Position numbers and translations under genes: made by a program. A DNA stretch of 36,548 nt. Source: Spirogloea muscicola (lineage: Eukaryota > Streptophyta > Zygnematophyceae > Spirogloeales > Spirogloeaceae). Positions 1-10,027 of the stretch are shown piece after piece. Within the stretch, counting starts at the first letter, position 1, and each line of letters opens with the position of its first letter. The stretch covers positions 1,304,621 through 1,341,168 of the forward strand of contig WELB01000012.1 of assembly GCA_009602725.1 (NCBI GenBank), given 5' to 3'. The notes below the pieces were generated by a model that had not been told where the DNA came from, made no database searches, and saw only the letters and a list, made by a program, of their open reading frames with translations.

Positions 1-747
1 TTTTGGTTCGGTCGCTGGGGTTTAGAGACAAACCCCCAGCACAGTGAAGCACCACGTGTGATACGCAGCGGAAGTCTCGCCCTGAGGCGCTGCCGACAGG
101 CAGCGACTCACCTCGCAGGTACGGGGGCCAGCGACTGTCCCCAAAGGAGCAGTCACAGTCTTACTCACATAGAGCCGTCGAAAGTCCGCGACGACGGGAT
201 GCGGCGACGGGCTGCAGCAGCAGGCGGCAGCGGGGCTGCGCCTCTCTCTCGCGGGCTTCACTGAGTTCGACCGAGTTCCCTCTGAGCCCGCTCTCAGGCC
301 TACTTATAGTGCTTCACGTGCCACCCTCCCCAGGGGTCTCTGGGAGGTTCGTTTCAGGGCCCACCTACGAAAGGCGGGCCCGATACGGGGGGTCTAGTGC
401 GAGGGCAGACCACGCGGCGGCGGCCGCCCTGCGGCGCCGCCGAGCGGCACCCTGCCGCGCTGCCGAGCGGCGGCGCCTCGTGGCGCCGGCTTGCGGCGCC
501 GCCAGTGAGTCAGCGGTGTCGCGCGGCGTCACAGGCGCGCGACACGTGTCTCATACACGTCGCTGCGGGCACGACGGCAGAATCAGGAATATGTCGAGAA
601 GCTCCGCTCTGGGATGACCGGGTTCGCTGCCTCGGCTGGAGGCGGCGCGCCCGCACGTCACATCGTCAGCAGGCGCGTCACACCGCGCGACACCTCGCGC
701 GGCGCTTAACTCGGAGTTAAGCGTCCCGTAACGGCGGGGACATTACA
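1..747 (-). mobile_element. LTR of gypsy family LTR1, cut by the window edge
   Basis: This matches the LTRs at 2575-3220, 8600-9462 and 24944-25822 along nearly its whole length. It ends in a mutated terminus (CATTACA for CGTTACA), so the LTR reads 5' to 3' on the minus strand. The left end, including the terminal GGGCCGTCACA half, lies outside the window. The base after 747 continues a plus-strand integrase reading frame, so this LTR inserted into another element. Whether it is solo or the edge of a full element cannot be told without the left flank. Confidence 0.85.
303..308 (-). promoter_or_regulatory. TATA-like box of LTR1
   Basis: On the minus strand the sequence reads CACTATAAGTAGG, about 20 bases downstream of a GGTGGCACGTG block. 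The same arrangement recurs in LTR2 and LTR4, so it is probably the RNA polymerase II core promoter of the LTR. Confidence 0.5.
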
Positions 748-1324
748 GTAGCCTTCACTGGGACCATTTTGGAGGCTCAGAGACGAGCTCGGCATTTGTG
801 GAAATTGCCCAAAGACGCCAGAAGGCTTATGCTGACAAACATCGGAAGGACGTGTGCTTCCATGTTGGTGCGCCCGTGCTGCTGAGCACGAAGCACTTAT
901 CCCTGCGGGCTGTGGGCACGCGCAAGTTGCTGCCCAAGTGGGTTGGACCATTTGCAGTAGTACGCCTTGTGGGCAAGGTGTCCTACGAGTCGAAGACACC
1001 GGTGCATTGGAAGGTCCACAACGTCTTCCATGTGTCTCAGCTGAGGGCCTTCCTCTCGAATGGTCGTGTCCAATCGGCCCCACCACACTAGTGATCGAGG
1101 ATGATCTTGAGTTTGAGGTGTAAGAGATCTTGTGTCACAGGGACAAGCTCCGAAGGCGTAAGACCCGTCAGTATCTGGTGAAGTGGCTCGGGTATGGGCG
1201 TGAGCACAACACGTGGGACCCTGCGGCCAATTTGGCAGAGTGTCCAGATGCTCTCAGGGAATACCAGGCCAAGGGTGGTTATTCTCCTAGGCTTGGTAGA
1301 GGCAGCAGCCGTCGGGCATCTTGA
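748..1324 (+). pseudogene. Integrase C-terminus and chromodomain of a Ty3/gypsy chromovirus
   Basis: The plus-strand translation carries the integrase C-terminal GPY/F region (KWVGPFAVVRLVGKVSYESK, then VFHVSQLRAF) and a chromodomain (QYLVKWLGYGREHNTWDP). Chromodomains of this type direct integration to chromatin. The frame is broken twice: a one-base shift near 1085 and a GAA-to-TAA type stop at 1121-1123, between the GPY/F region and the chromodomain. The upstream integrase core is missing because LTR1 at 1-747 interrupts the frame in the stretch reading VAFTGTILEAQRR. The closest relative in the window is the integrase at 22697-23443. Confidence 0.9.
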
Positions 1325-1368
1325 TTCCTGTCGGATGTTCTCTCGTTGTTCCCGAGGACGTGAACATC

Positions 1369-1382
1369 AGAGTGGGGAGGTA
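1369..1382 (+). other. Polypurine tract of the plus-strand element
   Basis: The purine run AGAGTGGGGAGGTA lies directly before the LTR3 fragment. The minus-strand element at 22639-22652 has the same tract in the same place. It would prime plus-strand DNA synthesis. Confidence 0.75.
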
Positions 1383-1619
1383 TCTTATGATCCGGTCGTT
1401 TCGTTAAGCCACACGGCTCTGTTGGCCTTACATGACCGGCTACTTGAGACAAGTGGCCCGACAGAAAATCGAAACAGGGAAGCCCAGGAGCAGCCTTGCC
1501 GCTCCTCGCCGCCGCAGTCGCCGCCGCACTCCGCTGCGCGGCCTGCTGCGCCGGCCTGCGCCCAGGAGGTGGAGTCGCCGCCGGACGGCGGCGCCACAGG
1601 GCCTGTCTTCCGCTGCGCG
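1383..1619 (+). mobile_element. Truncated 3' LTR of family LTR3
   Basis: It starts with a damaged terminus (TCTTATGATCC in place of TGTAATGATCC), then follows LTR3 through the CATGACCGG and CCTGCGCCCAGGAGGTGGAG blocks and CAGGGCCTGTCTTCCGCTGC. It stops at about 1619, where RT-coding sequence begins. Roughly half of the LTR is present. Confidence 0.8.
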
Positions 1620-1850
1620 AAAAGTGGCCATCACGATATTCGTATGACTCCTGAGGACGTTCCGAAATCAGCATTTCGTACGCCGGTCGGACAGTTCCAG
1701 TGCAAGGTGCTGAGCTTTGCTTTGACCAACGCACTTGCCACGTCTCAGGCTGTGATGACGAAGGTCCTTTGGCCCCCTCTTGTATGACTTTGTGCTGGTC
1801 TACTTGGATGACATACCGGTGTTCAGTAAAACGCCCAAGGATCATCGTAC
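1620..1850 (+). pseudogene. Ty3/gypsy reverse transcriptase fragment, left part
   Basis: The translation follows the RT fingers and palm of this family: GHHDIRMTPEDVPKSAFRTP, then VLSFALTNALATSQAVMTKV. After a frameshift near 1785 comes a damaged active site reading YLDDIPVFSKTP. The sequence continues at 9604-9652 (DHVRHT, then LQLLREN) once the inserted DNA is removed. It begins abruptly at the LTR3 fragment, so it is a deletion remnant. Confidence 0.85.
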
Positions 1851-2574
1851 ATCGTAACGTCCCCTCCCGTTTGGGAGTGCCAAACGGTATCAATAATTCT
1901 AAGAGGCCACTGGCATAATACGGCGCGTGCACTTGGCATCGACTAGCGCGGTGCACGCGGCACCGACAGAGAGTCGGCGCGGTACGCATGGCATCGTCCA
2001 GTAATTGTACTGCCCGGGAAGCGCTGCTACACTGCACGCAGGGATTGTACTCCTGTCGGTGGGCGCTGCCTCACTGGCGGCGACGCCGCGCTGGAGCCGT
2101 ACCCGTGTCGGCGTGCGCTGCTTCGCTGCAAGCAGTATCGCCCTGGAGTTGTACTCCATCCGCCCAACGCTGCTTCGCTGCAAGCGGCAGCGTCCGGCAG
2201 TTGACGGGGCCAGCCCCCTGGATCCCGTATCCCCATTGTCGGGTCCGCCCCTGTGGGAAGGTCCTGGGTGCTACTATCATCACATCCTCTGGAGAGGAGT
2301 GGCAAGTGGGATAGTATAAGTAGTAAACCGAGGCCAGGCTTCATCAGGCGGACCAGAGACGCCGAGAGAGGCACAGCCCTGCTTGCCTCTTGCCGCAGCC
2401 GCTGCCACAGCTCTGCTGCCGTCGTCTGCTGCTCAGCCCGTCGCCACAGCTCGTCGCTGCACATCGCCGGCTCTCCGTAAGTGCCATGGCTGCGCCTCAA
2501 CTGGGGACAGCACTGAGCCAGACCTTCAGTAGAACAGCCGCCTTCTGGCGGCGCCTCAGGGGTAAGACTTCCGC
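1851..2574 (+). mobile_element. Solo LTR of family LTR2/LTR4, left part
   Basis: It begins with ATCGTAACGTCCCC (probably a mutated TGTAACG) and a TTTGGGAGTGCCAAACGG block shared with the LTRs ending at 16372 and 17703. It runs to CTTCCGC at 2574, where the full gypsy element is inserted. The remaining 136 bases are at 9468-9603. The total without the insert is about 860 bases. Confidence 0.75.
2315..2320 (+). promoter_or_regulatory. TATA-like box of LTR2
   Basis: The sequence AGTATAAGTAGTAAA follows a GGAGTGGCAAGTGGG block. This is the same order as in LTR1 and LTR4, so it is the likely LTR core promoter. Confidence 0.5.
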
Positions 2575-3220
2575 TGTGACGGCCCTGACCCTAAACAGCA
2601 CAGTCGGTGGTCAGTACGTCCTTTTTGGTTTCGGTCGCTGGGATTTAGATACAAACAGCACAATGAAAGCACCACGTGTGATACGCAGCGGAAGTCTCGC
2701 CCTGAGGCGCTGCCGACAGGCAGCGACTCACCTCTCAGGTACGGGCCAGCGACTGTCCCCAAAGGAGCAGCCACAGTCTTACTCACAGAGAGCCGACGAA
2801 GATCCGCGACAACGGAATGCGGTGACGGGCTTGCAGCAGCGGGCAGCAGCAGGGCTGCGTCGGCGGGCTGCGGCAGCAGGCGGCAGCAGGGCTGCGTCGC
2901 CGGCTTGCGGCGCCGCCAGTGAGTCACGGGTGTGGCGCGGCGTCACAGGCGCGCCACACGTGTCCCATACACGTCATTGCGGGCACGACGGCAGAATCAG
3001 GAATATGCCGAGAACCTCCGCTCTGGAAGACCAGGATTCGCCACCTCGGCTGGAGGCGGCGCGCCTGCACGTCGCATCGTCAGCAGGCGCGTCACACCGT
3101 GCGACACCTCGTGCGGCACTCTCGCACTGTCGCACGCGCGTCGCACGCGTCAGTCGCGAGCGCGTCAGTCGTTAGCGCTTAACTCGAAGGTCAGCGTCCC
3201 GTAACGGCGGGGACGTTACA
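2575..3220 (-). mobile_element. 3' LTR of element 1, internally deleted
   Basis: It shares both ends with the 863-base 5' LTR but is only 646 bases long. The missing part corresponds to about 8927-9157 and includes the TATA-like region and the CCACCCTCCCCAGGGG block. The breakpoints fall inside GC-rich CGCCGGC-type sequence. Confidence 0.9.
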
Positions 3221-3235
3221 TTCTTCCCCACTTAA
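3221..3235 (-). other. Polypurine tract of element 1
   Basis: Read on the minus strand the sequence is TAAGTGGGGAAGAA, ending exactly at the 3' LTR. It is the expected plus-strand primer. Confidence 0.8.
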
Positions 3236-3297
3236 ATGTTCACGTCCTCGGCAACAAGGAAAGCAACAAGGAAAGGGGCGCCACGAACTCGAAGGGT

Positions 3298-4311
3298 TTA
3301 AGTTCGACGAGGGCGTGTGGTACTACGACGCAAGGGGGAATGCCCTTTTGCAAGATACTTACGGAGAACGGCGCGACAATGGGCAAGATTGGCCGCCGGT
3401 TTCCAGATACTGTGCTCAGGTCCATAACCTAGCCACTTGACAAGGTACTCTCGGGACTTACGTCGCCCACGGAGTTTGTCGCGGTGAGAAAAGATCTCCT
3501 CCACCTGAAATTTTTCCTCGTTCGCAACGACGAGGGGAGGTGGGGGCGGTTGGGCACGACCATCCGAATGGAATGGTTCGAGCTGGGACACGTGGAAGAC
3601 ATTCTGGATTTTCCAGTGTACCGGTGTATCCAGCTCATATGCAAGCGGACCGATACGGCGCACGACACGAAAGGGTCCAACCCATTTTGGCAGCAATTTG
3701 GGCGTACCGACTGCCCCCGCATGGAGAAGTGCTTTGTGCTCAAGAACACTTGAGCACCCACGTCGAAGAATATATCTCGACGATGTCGATCAGCATGCGC
3801 CTTTTGCCGTTGCTGGGCAATCTCCAAGCATTGCCCGGCCCTCCGCTGAGCTTCCAGGAGGTGACCAGTAAAGGTTGCTGCAGCCGGCACGCGTTCCGGC
3901 CTCCCCACCTGTAAAGGTGCCCGGGGATGCTGACCGTAGTCCTGCGCACTTCACGCCAGAAGTAAGCCGTAAAGCGAGGGTCGCGATCATAACGATTCGC
4001 TCGGGCACTCCGTGCAGTTTCCATACACGGTCCACGAAGATACCAGCAGATTCCGAAGCGGACACTGTAGTGGTTCTGAAGCAAAATGCACCATCTTGCT
4101 CAGACGGTCCACAAAGACGACAATGGATCATAGCCGTTTCGCGTCTTTGGGAGTTGGTGATGAAATCCACACTGACGTCAGACCAGTTGCGCGGAGGATT
4201 CTCCGAAGGTTGGAGCAATCCGGCAGGCTTGTGAGAGCGTGCCTTACTACGCCGGCAGGTGGCGCAAGTCTTCACAAAAGACTGTACCTGGGCTGTCAGC
4301 CGGGCCACCAA
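3298..4311 (-). pseudogene. Integrase and chromodomain of element 1
   Basis: The minus strand encodes part of the integrase zinc-finger region (CATCRRSKARSHKPAG), then NWSDVSVDFIT around the first catalytic Asp. After that comes degraded sequence and a direct jump from the TSGVKCAG region to a segment matching GRPERV. The stretch that should carry FHPQTDGQTERMN and the catalytic Glu is deleted. The C-terminus is well kept: LPKWVGPFRVVRRIGPLAYE, VFHVSQLEPF and a chromodomain YLVKWLGYGPEHS. Several frame changes lie between 3700 and 4250. The integrase is dead. Confidence 0.9.
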
Positions 4312-4413
4312 AAGAGAAGCTGAATAGCTTTCTTTCTCTTCCCCATACCCAAATGACCTCTATAGGGTGGCTCATGAATCTCCTGCATGATAGTACTTCG
4401 TAGGGCATTGCAT

Positions 4414-6017
4414 TCAGGAACTACAATGGCGTCTCCCTTGCCACCAAAAATCTTGGTCAGACACTAGTGTGCGTGTGTTGTTTGCATCTGCAGACCACGG
4501 GTCGGTGCTGTACCCATCACGAATACGCACATATAGCTCAGAGAGGTTGGCGGTGGACTGCCGAGCAGCTCCACGAGTTGGCCGCACGTCTGCGGTCTGA
4601 ACCCCTGATGCGTGCAAGACAGCCGCCACATCAGCCCCTACGATGTTGCGGCTCACCGAGTCCGCAACATTCATTCTTCCAGGGCGGTACACCCACTGGA
4701 AACGGAATATGCCCAACAACTCTGCCCACCTTGTTTGACACCTGCTCAAATGCTGCTGTGTGTGAAAGTAGGTCAACGGGCAGTGGTCCGTTACGACCGT
4801 AAATTCAACACCCTCGAGATAGCATCGCCACACACGGAGGGCGTGCACAACAGCAAGGAGCTCTTGCTCCCCGTAGTGTATTTACGCTCTGCCGGACGAA
4901 GCAGGCGACTCTCAAATGCTACGGGGTGACCCTCCTGCAAGAGAACGGCACCAATACCGATCAATGAGGCGTCACAGACTACTTCAAATGGCACGCCTTC
5001 TCGAGGCAAGGCCAAAACGGGTGGATTAACCAGGACCCGCTTTATATCCTCGAATGCCTTCTGGCACTCGGACGTCCACCCCCAGGACACGTCCTTACGA
5101 GTGAGCTTCGTAAGAGGAGATGCCATACTTCCGTATCCTTGTAGGAACTTACGGAAGTAATTCGCGAATCCCAAGAAGGATCGCAACTGTGGCACATTCC
5201 GTGGCACCGGCCAGTCCGTTACTACTGCAGTCTTTTTGGGGTCGACGCGAACCCTGTCTTTGCCCACCACATGCCCTAAGTATGTCAGCTCGGGCTGGTT
5301 AAAGACACACTTGGATTTCTTGGCATACAACTTATTCTCACGGAGCAACTGCCGCACTTGCCGCAGGTGCCGCACATGATCCTCAGGCGTTTCACTAAAC
5401 ACCAGTATGTCATCCAAGTAAAACAGTACGGAATCGTACAGTAGGGGGCCAGAGACCTTCGTCATTACAGCCTTTAATGTGGCAGGTGCATTGATCAAGC
5501 CAATACTGAGCACTTTGAATTGGAAGTGACCGAGTGGCGTACAGAACGCCGATTTCGGTACATCCTCAAGTGTAATACGAATCTGGTGATAGCCGCTTTG
5601 CAAATCGAGGGAGCTGAACACATTCGCTGCCGCGAGACGATCGAACAGATCAACAATGCGCGGCAACGGGTACCGGTTCTTGACTGTGAGCTTGTTCAGA
5701 GCTCGATAGTCGATGCACATCCGAAGACTACCATCTTTCTTCTTAACGAAGAGGATCGGTGCACCATACGGCGACTGGGAAGGCTCGATATGCCGTATCT
5801 TTGGCAAATCCTCCACTTGGGATTGCATCGCGCGAAATTCGAGAGGACTCAGTCGATAAATAGGACGGTACGGCGGCGCAGCGCCGGGCTTCAGAGGAAT
5901 CGTATCAGCCACGCCTCGGTGAGGAGGCAGACCGTCTGGGAGAACTTCGGGGAACACATCCGAGAATTCTGCCAACAACTTGTCAAGAGCCGACTCATGT
6001 GAGGCCACATCACTCAC
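4414..6017 (-). pseudogene. Reverse transcriptase and RNase H of element 1
   Basis: Bases 6017-4791 form one open frame of 408 codons with all RT landmarks: the entry region [41 protein letters not shown] and the active site LFYLDDILVFS. Next come YLGHVV and FLGFANYFRKF, then the start of RNase H (VVCDASLIGIGAVLLQEG, then AERKYTTG). A frameshift at about 4850-4880 breaks RNase H. The next frame resumes at HALRVWRCYLEGVEF and VVTDHCPLTYF, then the linker with YRPGRMNVADSVSR. RT itself looks nearly intact; the polyprotein is not. Confidence 0.95.
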
Positions 6018-6023
6018 TGCTTT

Positions 6024-6480
6024 TTAGTCAGGGGGAGACTCAGCACTCATTACCACCAACAGATACAAGGGCGAAGCCGGTTGTGCGCGAAGGAGCTTCT
6101 TGAACTGCACAGCCGACAGCTGGATAGAGGAAGCATTCACTGATGGTGGTGCGCGGGAAATGTCTTTGTGCAATACAAAACGACGAGCACCGCGTTGACC
6201 AGAGCAAGTCCGCGCATCGAAGTCAAGCAGGGCCGCAGTGAAACGAAGCCAATCATCGCCCAAAATCACATCAAAGCCCGGTGCCAAATCAATGACAAGG
6301 CAAGACACAACCGTCTTATAAGTTGAATGTGTATGGGGACTCGACAGTAGCCCATGACTTCGGCAGTTTGTCCATTAGCCAATGTAGCTTGAGAGACATC
6401 AATGGGCTTTACAACAAAACCTTGTCGCTCACAACATTCTTACGGATGCAGGAGACCGTATCCCCCGTATCTATGAGGAT
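6024..6480 (-). pseudogene. Retropepsin-like protease of element 1
   Basis: The active-site motif LIDTGDTVSC is encoded near 6440-6475, followed by LANGQTAEVMGY and the conserved VILGDDWL. The three motifs are in three different frames because of single-base shifts near 6420 and 6325. An in-frame TAA at 6024-6026 separates the protease end (MSAESPPD) from the RT frame. The domain order Gag-protease-RT is as in other Ty3/gypsy elements. Confidence 0.85.
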
Positions 6481-6887
6481 CTGGGCCGCCTGACCGCCAC
6501 CAGTCCTGAATAGTAGGCGCTGAGACAGCGACTGCCGAGGCACTTACGGTAGTAAGAATGAATATCCCAGCTACATATACTAACAGTTCCCTTGAGGGGT
6601 GTACAACATTTCAACTTCCGGCTTCACTTGAGGGCGCTTCGCCATGTGGCGACACAACAACACCAGCCCCGACGGAGGTTGAGGGATTACTCCTCGACTG
6701 CATGGCACATTGAAGAACACCGGTTCTTTAGCACCATGGAAACTGATCCAGCTCAAGTACATGCTCGCAGCTTTCTGCAACTGATTGGAAGGAACCCACA
6801 CAACGAGGGGACTTTCGTTCACCAGTGCTTGCTTAAGCCCATACACAGAGCGTACTACTGGCATAACAGACAGCGGACACACTCGTT
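6481..6887 (-). pseudogene. Gag-protease spacer of element 1
   Basis: A minus-strand frame crosses this stretch (for example VPSNQLQKAASMYLSWISF) but no known motif is seen. It lies between the CCHC knuckle and the protease active site and is probably polyprotein linker, with its frame shifted relative to both sides. Confidence 0.5.
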
Positions 6888-8050
6888 CTAAGCGTTCAAA
6901 GAGCATTTCCACATCATGCCGATTAAACACCCACAACGGTGATAGGGAGGGGACTCACTTTTCCCTTTTCCCTTGTACAAGCCCTTCGGGCGCGTCGAAG
7001 CAGGCTTGGTAGGTTGGGACGTCGACGGTTGCAGGCAATCCCAAATCCGGTGGCCCTTTTGGCCACATCGGTAACAAGCCCTGTCCTCTTCTGGGACGAA
7101 CTTCGCCGCAACCTTGGCTGGCGCCGACCGCGATGGTGGCCCAGACTTACTAGTTGGCTTGAACCCGGACTTGGGCTTGAAGCGCTTTGCGAGCGACAGC
7201 CCCGACTTGTCCCCATCTTCCTCCCGGAGAAATCGCTTGCGCGTCGGGTACGTTGAGTACGACTGACCAGCTTGCTCAATGAGTTTCTCCAAAGTCGTCA
7301 CTGGCTGAAAGGTGGTCTTGTCCACTCGCGACATCACCGCTATGTGCTGTGGCAGACCAGCTTTGAAGCGCTGAACTTGGTCCTTGGCGTCCATGGACCC
7401 ACACTTCATCAGCAGCAAATGAAACCGCCAGACATAGTCCTCGAAGTCGTCTCCTCGCATGCGAATTGCATCGGGTACATCGCGGGCCTTCAGCTCCGCG
7501 TGGACTTCGCCGTACATAGAAGTCAACGACCTCGTGAAGAAATCCCACGTATTAAATACACTGGGGGTGGAGGATGACTTCACAGACTCCCACCATGTGG
7601 CAGGATCACCGGTCAAATACGTGGCAGCAATCCCAAGTCGAGACGCCGATGGCGCATCACAGAGGACGAACCATGCCACAATTTCGCGCAACCACGCGGC
7701 AATACTGCCTTGCCCACTGAACTGGGCTGGCTGGCATGGCTACGGCCCAGCCGAGCGCCATGGCTGACTTCGCCTTCAGGCATTGGATGCGTTCCTCGCC
7801 CGCACACACCCGGGCAATGAGGATCCGCACCTCGGTGCACAACATCCCCCACACAGGATTTGCCAGCGATCCCCCACCGGGAACGGCAGTCCCCAACTGA
7901 TCCTTCAGGCGCGCAAGGCTCTTCAGAAGTCAGCCCATCTTGGCCAGGTGCACGGAGCTGCGCTAGGTCGTTGACGACATCCTCTACTTCAGGAGGAGGT
8001 ACAGCTGGCGGCGGAGGGCTTGGTGGTGCACTTGAACTAGCCGACTCCAT
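6888..8050 (-). pseudogene. Gag of element 1
   Basis: The likely start ATG is at 8050-8048 (MESASSSAPPSPPPP). A proline-rich N-terminus leads into the Gag capsid-like core (DPATWWESVKSS, then FFTRSLTSMYGEVHAELKAR and DDFEDYVWRFHLLLMK). The zinc knuckle CYRCGQKGHRIWDC (CX2CX4HX4C) is at 7035-7076, and a basic tail follows. Two frameshifts, near 7900 and 7690, split the protein into three frames. Gag would package the element RNA. Confidence 0.9.
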
Positions 8051-8586
8051 GCCTTTACACCACACACATTGAGGGATCAAGTCAGCGGTTGGCGTAAAAC
8101 ACAACGGCCAGGTCAATACTACCACAATGGTACTGAGCTATGCCGGGGCCCTGGAAAAGCAAAGCAATCATGGCAGCGCACCAGCCATTCCCCCAACTCG
8201 CAAGCTGTACGAGCAACTGAGGGAGGGACCAGGACTGGAGTACGGACCAGCCTCTGGCAGATAGTCAGACTTCGCCGCCCAGCGGCGGTCGAATTCAACT
8301 CCTTGCCATACGGCAGGCAATCCGCCGACCGCAGAAGGTTACGCAGGCAAAGTACTGACCTGGCAATACGGCTTGCCGCCGGGGTGGTGGAGGATCTGCC
8401 GCGATAGCCGACCCCGGACACGTGGATGCAGCGGGCGATAGGCTGGACAGCACCAGTCGACCCGGCGATGCAGATCCACGGATACACTCTGGCACGAAGA
8501 CGTCTCAAAGGACAAATCAGTGGCAGCACATCGAAGGGACCTTGCACTGTCAACCGTAAAAGATAACAAGGCCAATCAGATGAACT
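8051..8586 (-). other. Untranslated leader of element 1
   Basis: Between the primer-binding site and the first Gag codon there are 536 bases with no long frame. This is the place expected for the packaging signal, but no specific signal could be identified. Confidence 0.5.
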
Positions 8587-8598
8587 CCTCTGATACCA
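8587..8598 (-). other. Primer-binding site for initiator tRNA-Met
   Basis: On the minus strand the bases right after the 5' LTR read TTGGTATCAGAGG. TGGTATCAGAGC is complementary to the 3' end of plant initiator tRNA-Met, so this is the minus-strand primer site with one changed base at its end. Confidence 0.9.
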
Positions 8599-8599
8599 A

Positions 8600-9462
8600 T
8601 GTGACGGCCCTGACCCTTAACAGCACAGTCGGGGGTCAGTACGTCCTTTTTGGTTTCGGTCGCTGGAGTTTAGCGACAAACCCCCCAGCACAGTGAAAGC
8701 ACCACGTGTGATACGTAGCGGAAGTCTCGCCCTGAGGCGCTGCCGACGGGCAGCGACTCACCTCTCGGGTACGGGCCAGCGACTGTCCCCAAAGGAGCAG
8801 CCACAGTCTTACTCACAGAGAGGCGACGAAGGTCCGCAACGACGGGATGCGGCGACGGGCTGCAGCAGCGGGCAGCAGCAGGGCTGCGTCTGCGGGCTGC
8901 GGCAGCAGGCGGCAGCAGGGCTGCGCCTCTCTCTGGCGGGCTTCACTGAGGTTGACCGGGTTGTCCCCGAGTCGGCTCTCAGCCTTACTCGTAGTGCTTC
9001 ATGTGCCACCCTCCCCAGGGGTCTCTGGGAGATTCGTCTCAGGGCCCACCTTCGGGAAGGCGGGCCCGACAAGGGGAATCTAGTGCGAGGGCAGGCCACG
9101 CGGCTCCCTTCTGGAGGCGGCGGCCGTCCTGTGGCGCCGCCGAGCGGCGCCCTGGGGCGCCGGCTTGCAGCGCCGCCAGTGAGTTACGGGTGTGGCGCGG
9201 CGTCACAGGCGCGCGACACGAGTCCCATACACGTCATTGCGAGCACGACGGCAGAATAGGGAATATGCCGAGAAGCTCCGCTCTTGAAGACCAGGATTCG
9301 CCGCCTCGGCTGGAGGCGGCGCGCCTGCACGTCACATCGTCAGCAGGCGCGTCACACCGTGCCACACCTCTCACGGCACTCTCGCACTGTCGCACGCGCG
9401 TCGCACGCGTCAGTCGCGAGCGCGTCAGTGGTTAAGCGTCCCGTAACGGCGGGGACGTTACA
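8600..9462 (-). mobile_element. 5' LTR of element 1
   Basis: This is a full 863-base LTR. Read on the minus strand it starts TGTAACGTCCCC and ends GGGCCGTCACA. It contains the GCAGC-rich cassette (about 8855-8935), a CGAGAGGTGAGTCGC block and a degraded TATA region near 8990. The first bases CCGTAACGGCGGGGA form part of a self-complementary CGGGGACGTTAC/GTAACG end. Confidence 0.95.
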
Positions 9463-9467
9463 TCCGC

Positions 9468-9603
9468 TGCGCCGTATGCGCGAGTGTGCGCCATGTGCGC
9501 TGGCGTCTCATCTTCAGGGGGTTAGTTCCTGTACCCCCGAAGTCCGATCTCCAATGAGGACGTACTAACCCCTTAGTGCGTGTATAGGGATCGGGACATC
9601 ACA
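9468..9603 (+). mobile_element. Solo LTR of family LTR2/LTR4, right part
   Basis: This continues the LTR interrupted at 2574. It contains the block GTGTATAGGGATC, also seen in inverted form near the LTR4 end at 14854-14890. It ends in GGGACATCACA at 9603. RT-coding sequence follows directly, so this LTR has no internal element and is solo. Confidence 0.75.
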
Positions 9604-9652
9604 ATCATGTACGACACACGCGAAGAACTTTGCAATTGCTACGTGAAAATCA
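9604..9652 (+). pseudogene. Ty3/gypsy reverse transcriptase fragment, right part
   Basis: This encodes DHVRHT and LQLLREN, the residues that follow the RT segment ending at 1850. The bases ATCATGTAC at 9604-9612 nearly repeat ATCATCGTAC at 1841-1850 and mark the insertion site of LTR2. The frame ends at about 9652, where an LTR1-derived piece begins. Confidence 0.8.
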
Positions 9653-10027
9653 TTTCCCCGCCGTTACGGGACTCATTTCCCGTTACGGGACTCATTTCCC
9701 CGCCGTTTTTGGCGCTGTCAGTGGGTCACGGGTGTGGCGTGGCGTCACGGGCGCGCCACACGTGTCACGTACACGTCATTGCGAGCACGACGGCAGAGTC
9801 GAGAATATGCCGAGAAAGCTCCGCTCTGGAATCCAGGTCCAGGATTCGCCGCGTCGGCTGGAGGCGGCGCGCCTACACGTCATATCGACAACAGGCGCGT
9901 CACACCGTGCGACACCTCTCGCGGCGCTCTCGCGCGTCGCACGCGCGTCGCATGCGTCAGTCGCGAGCGCGTTAGTAGTTAGCGCTTAACTCGAAGTTAA
10001 GCGTCCCGTAACGGCGGGGACGTTACA
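9653..10027 (-). mobile_element. LTR1-derived remnant with inverted ends
   Basis: From about 9715 to 10027 this matches the last 290 bases of LTR1 and ends in GGACGTTACA. The left edge holds inverted copies of the LTR1 terminus (CCCCGCCGTTACGGGACT) and a short direct duplication of GTTACGGGACTCATTTCCC. The piece therefore starts and ends with the same terminal sequence in opposite orientation. Confidence 0.7.

Larger units (their letters stand above)
2575..9462 (-). mobile_element. Complete but inactive Ty3/gypsy chromovirus (element 1)
   Basis: A 6.9-kb element reading on the minus strand. In order from its 5' end it has: LTR (8600-9462), tRNA primer site, leader, Gag with a CCHC knuckle, protease, RT-RNase H, integrase, chromodomain, polypurine tract and 3' LTR (2575-3220). 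It is flanked by a perfect 5-bp target-site duplication TCCGC at 2570-2574 and 9463-9467. Removing it and one TSD copy restores the LTR2 sequence around ACTTCCGCTGCG. Gag, protease, RNase H and integrase all carry frameshifts or deletions, so it cannot move on its own. Confidence 0.95.

Noticed and set aside
8693-9435. Plus-strand frames of 140-190 codons over LTR1
   Set aside because: They recur in every LTR1 copy because the LTR is GC-rich and repeat-bearing, but they are shifted and stopped differently in each copy, so they are not conserved proteins.
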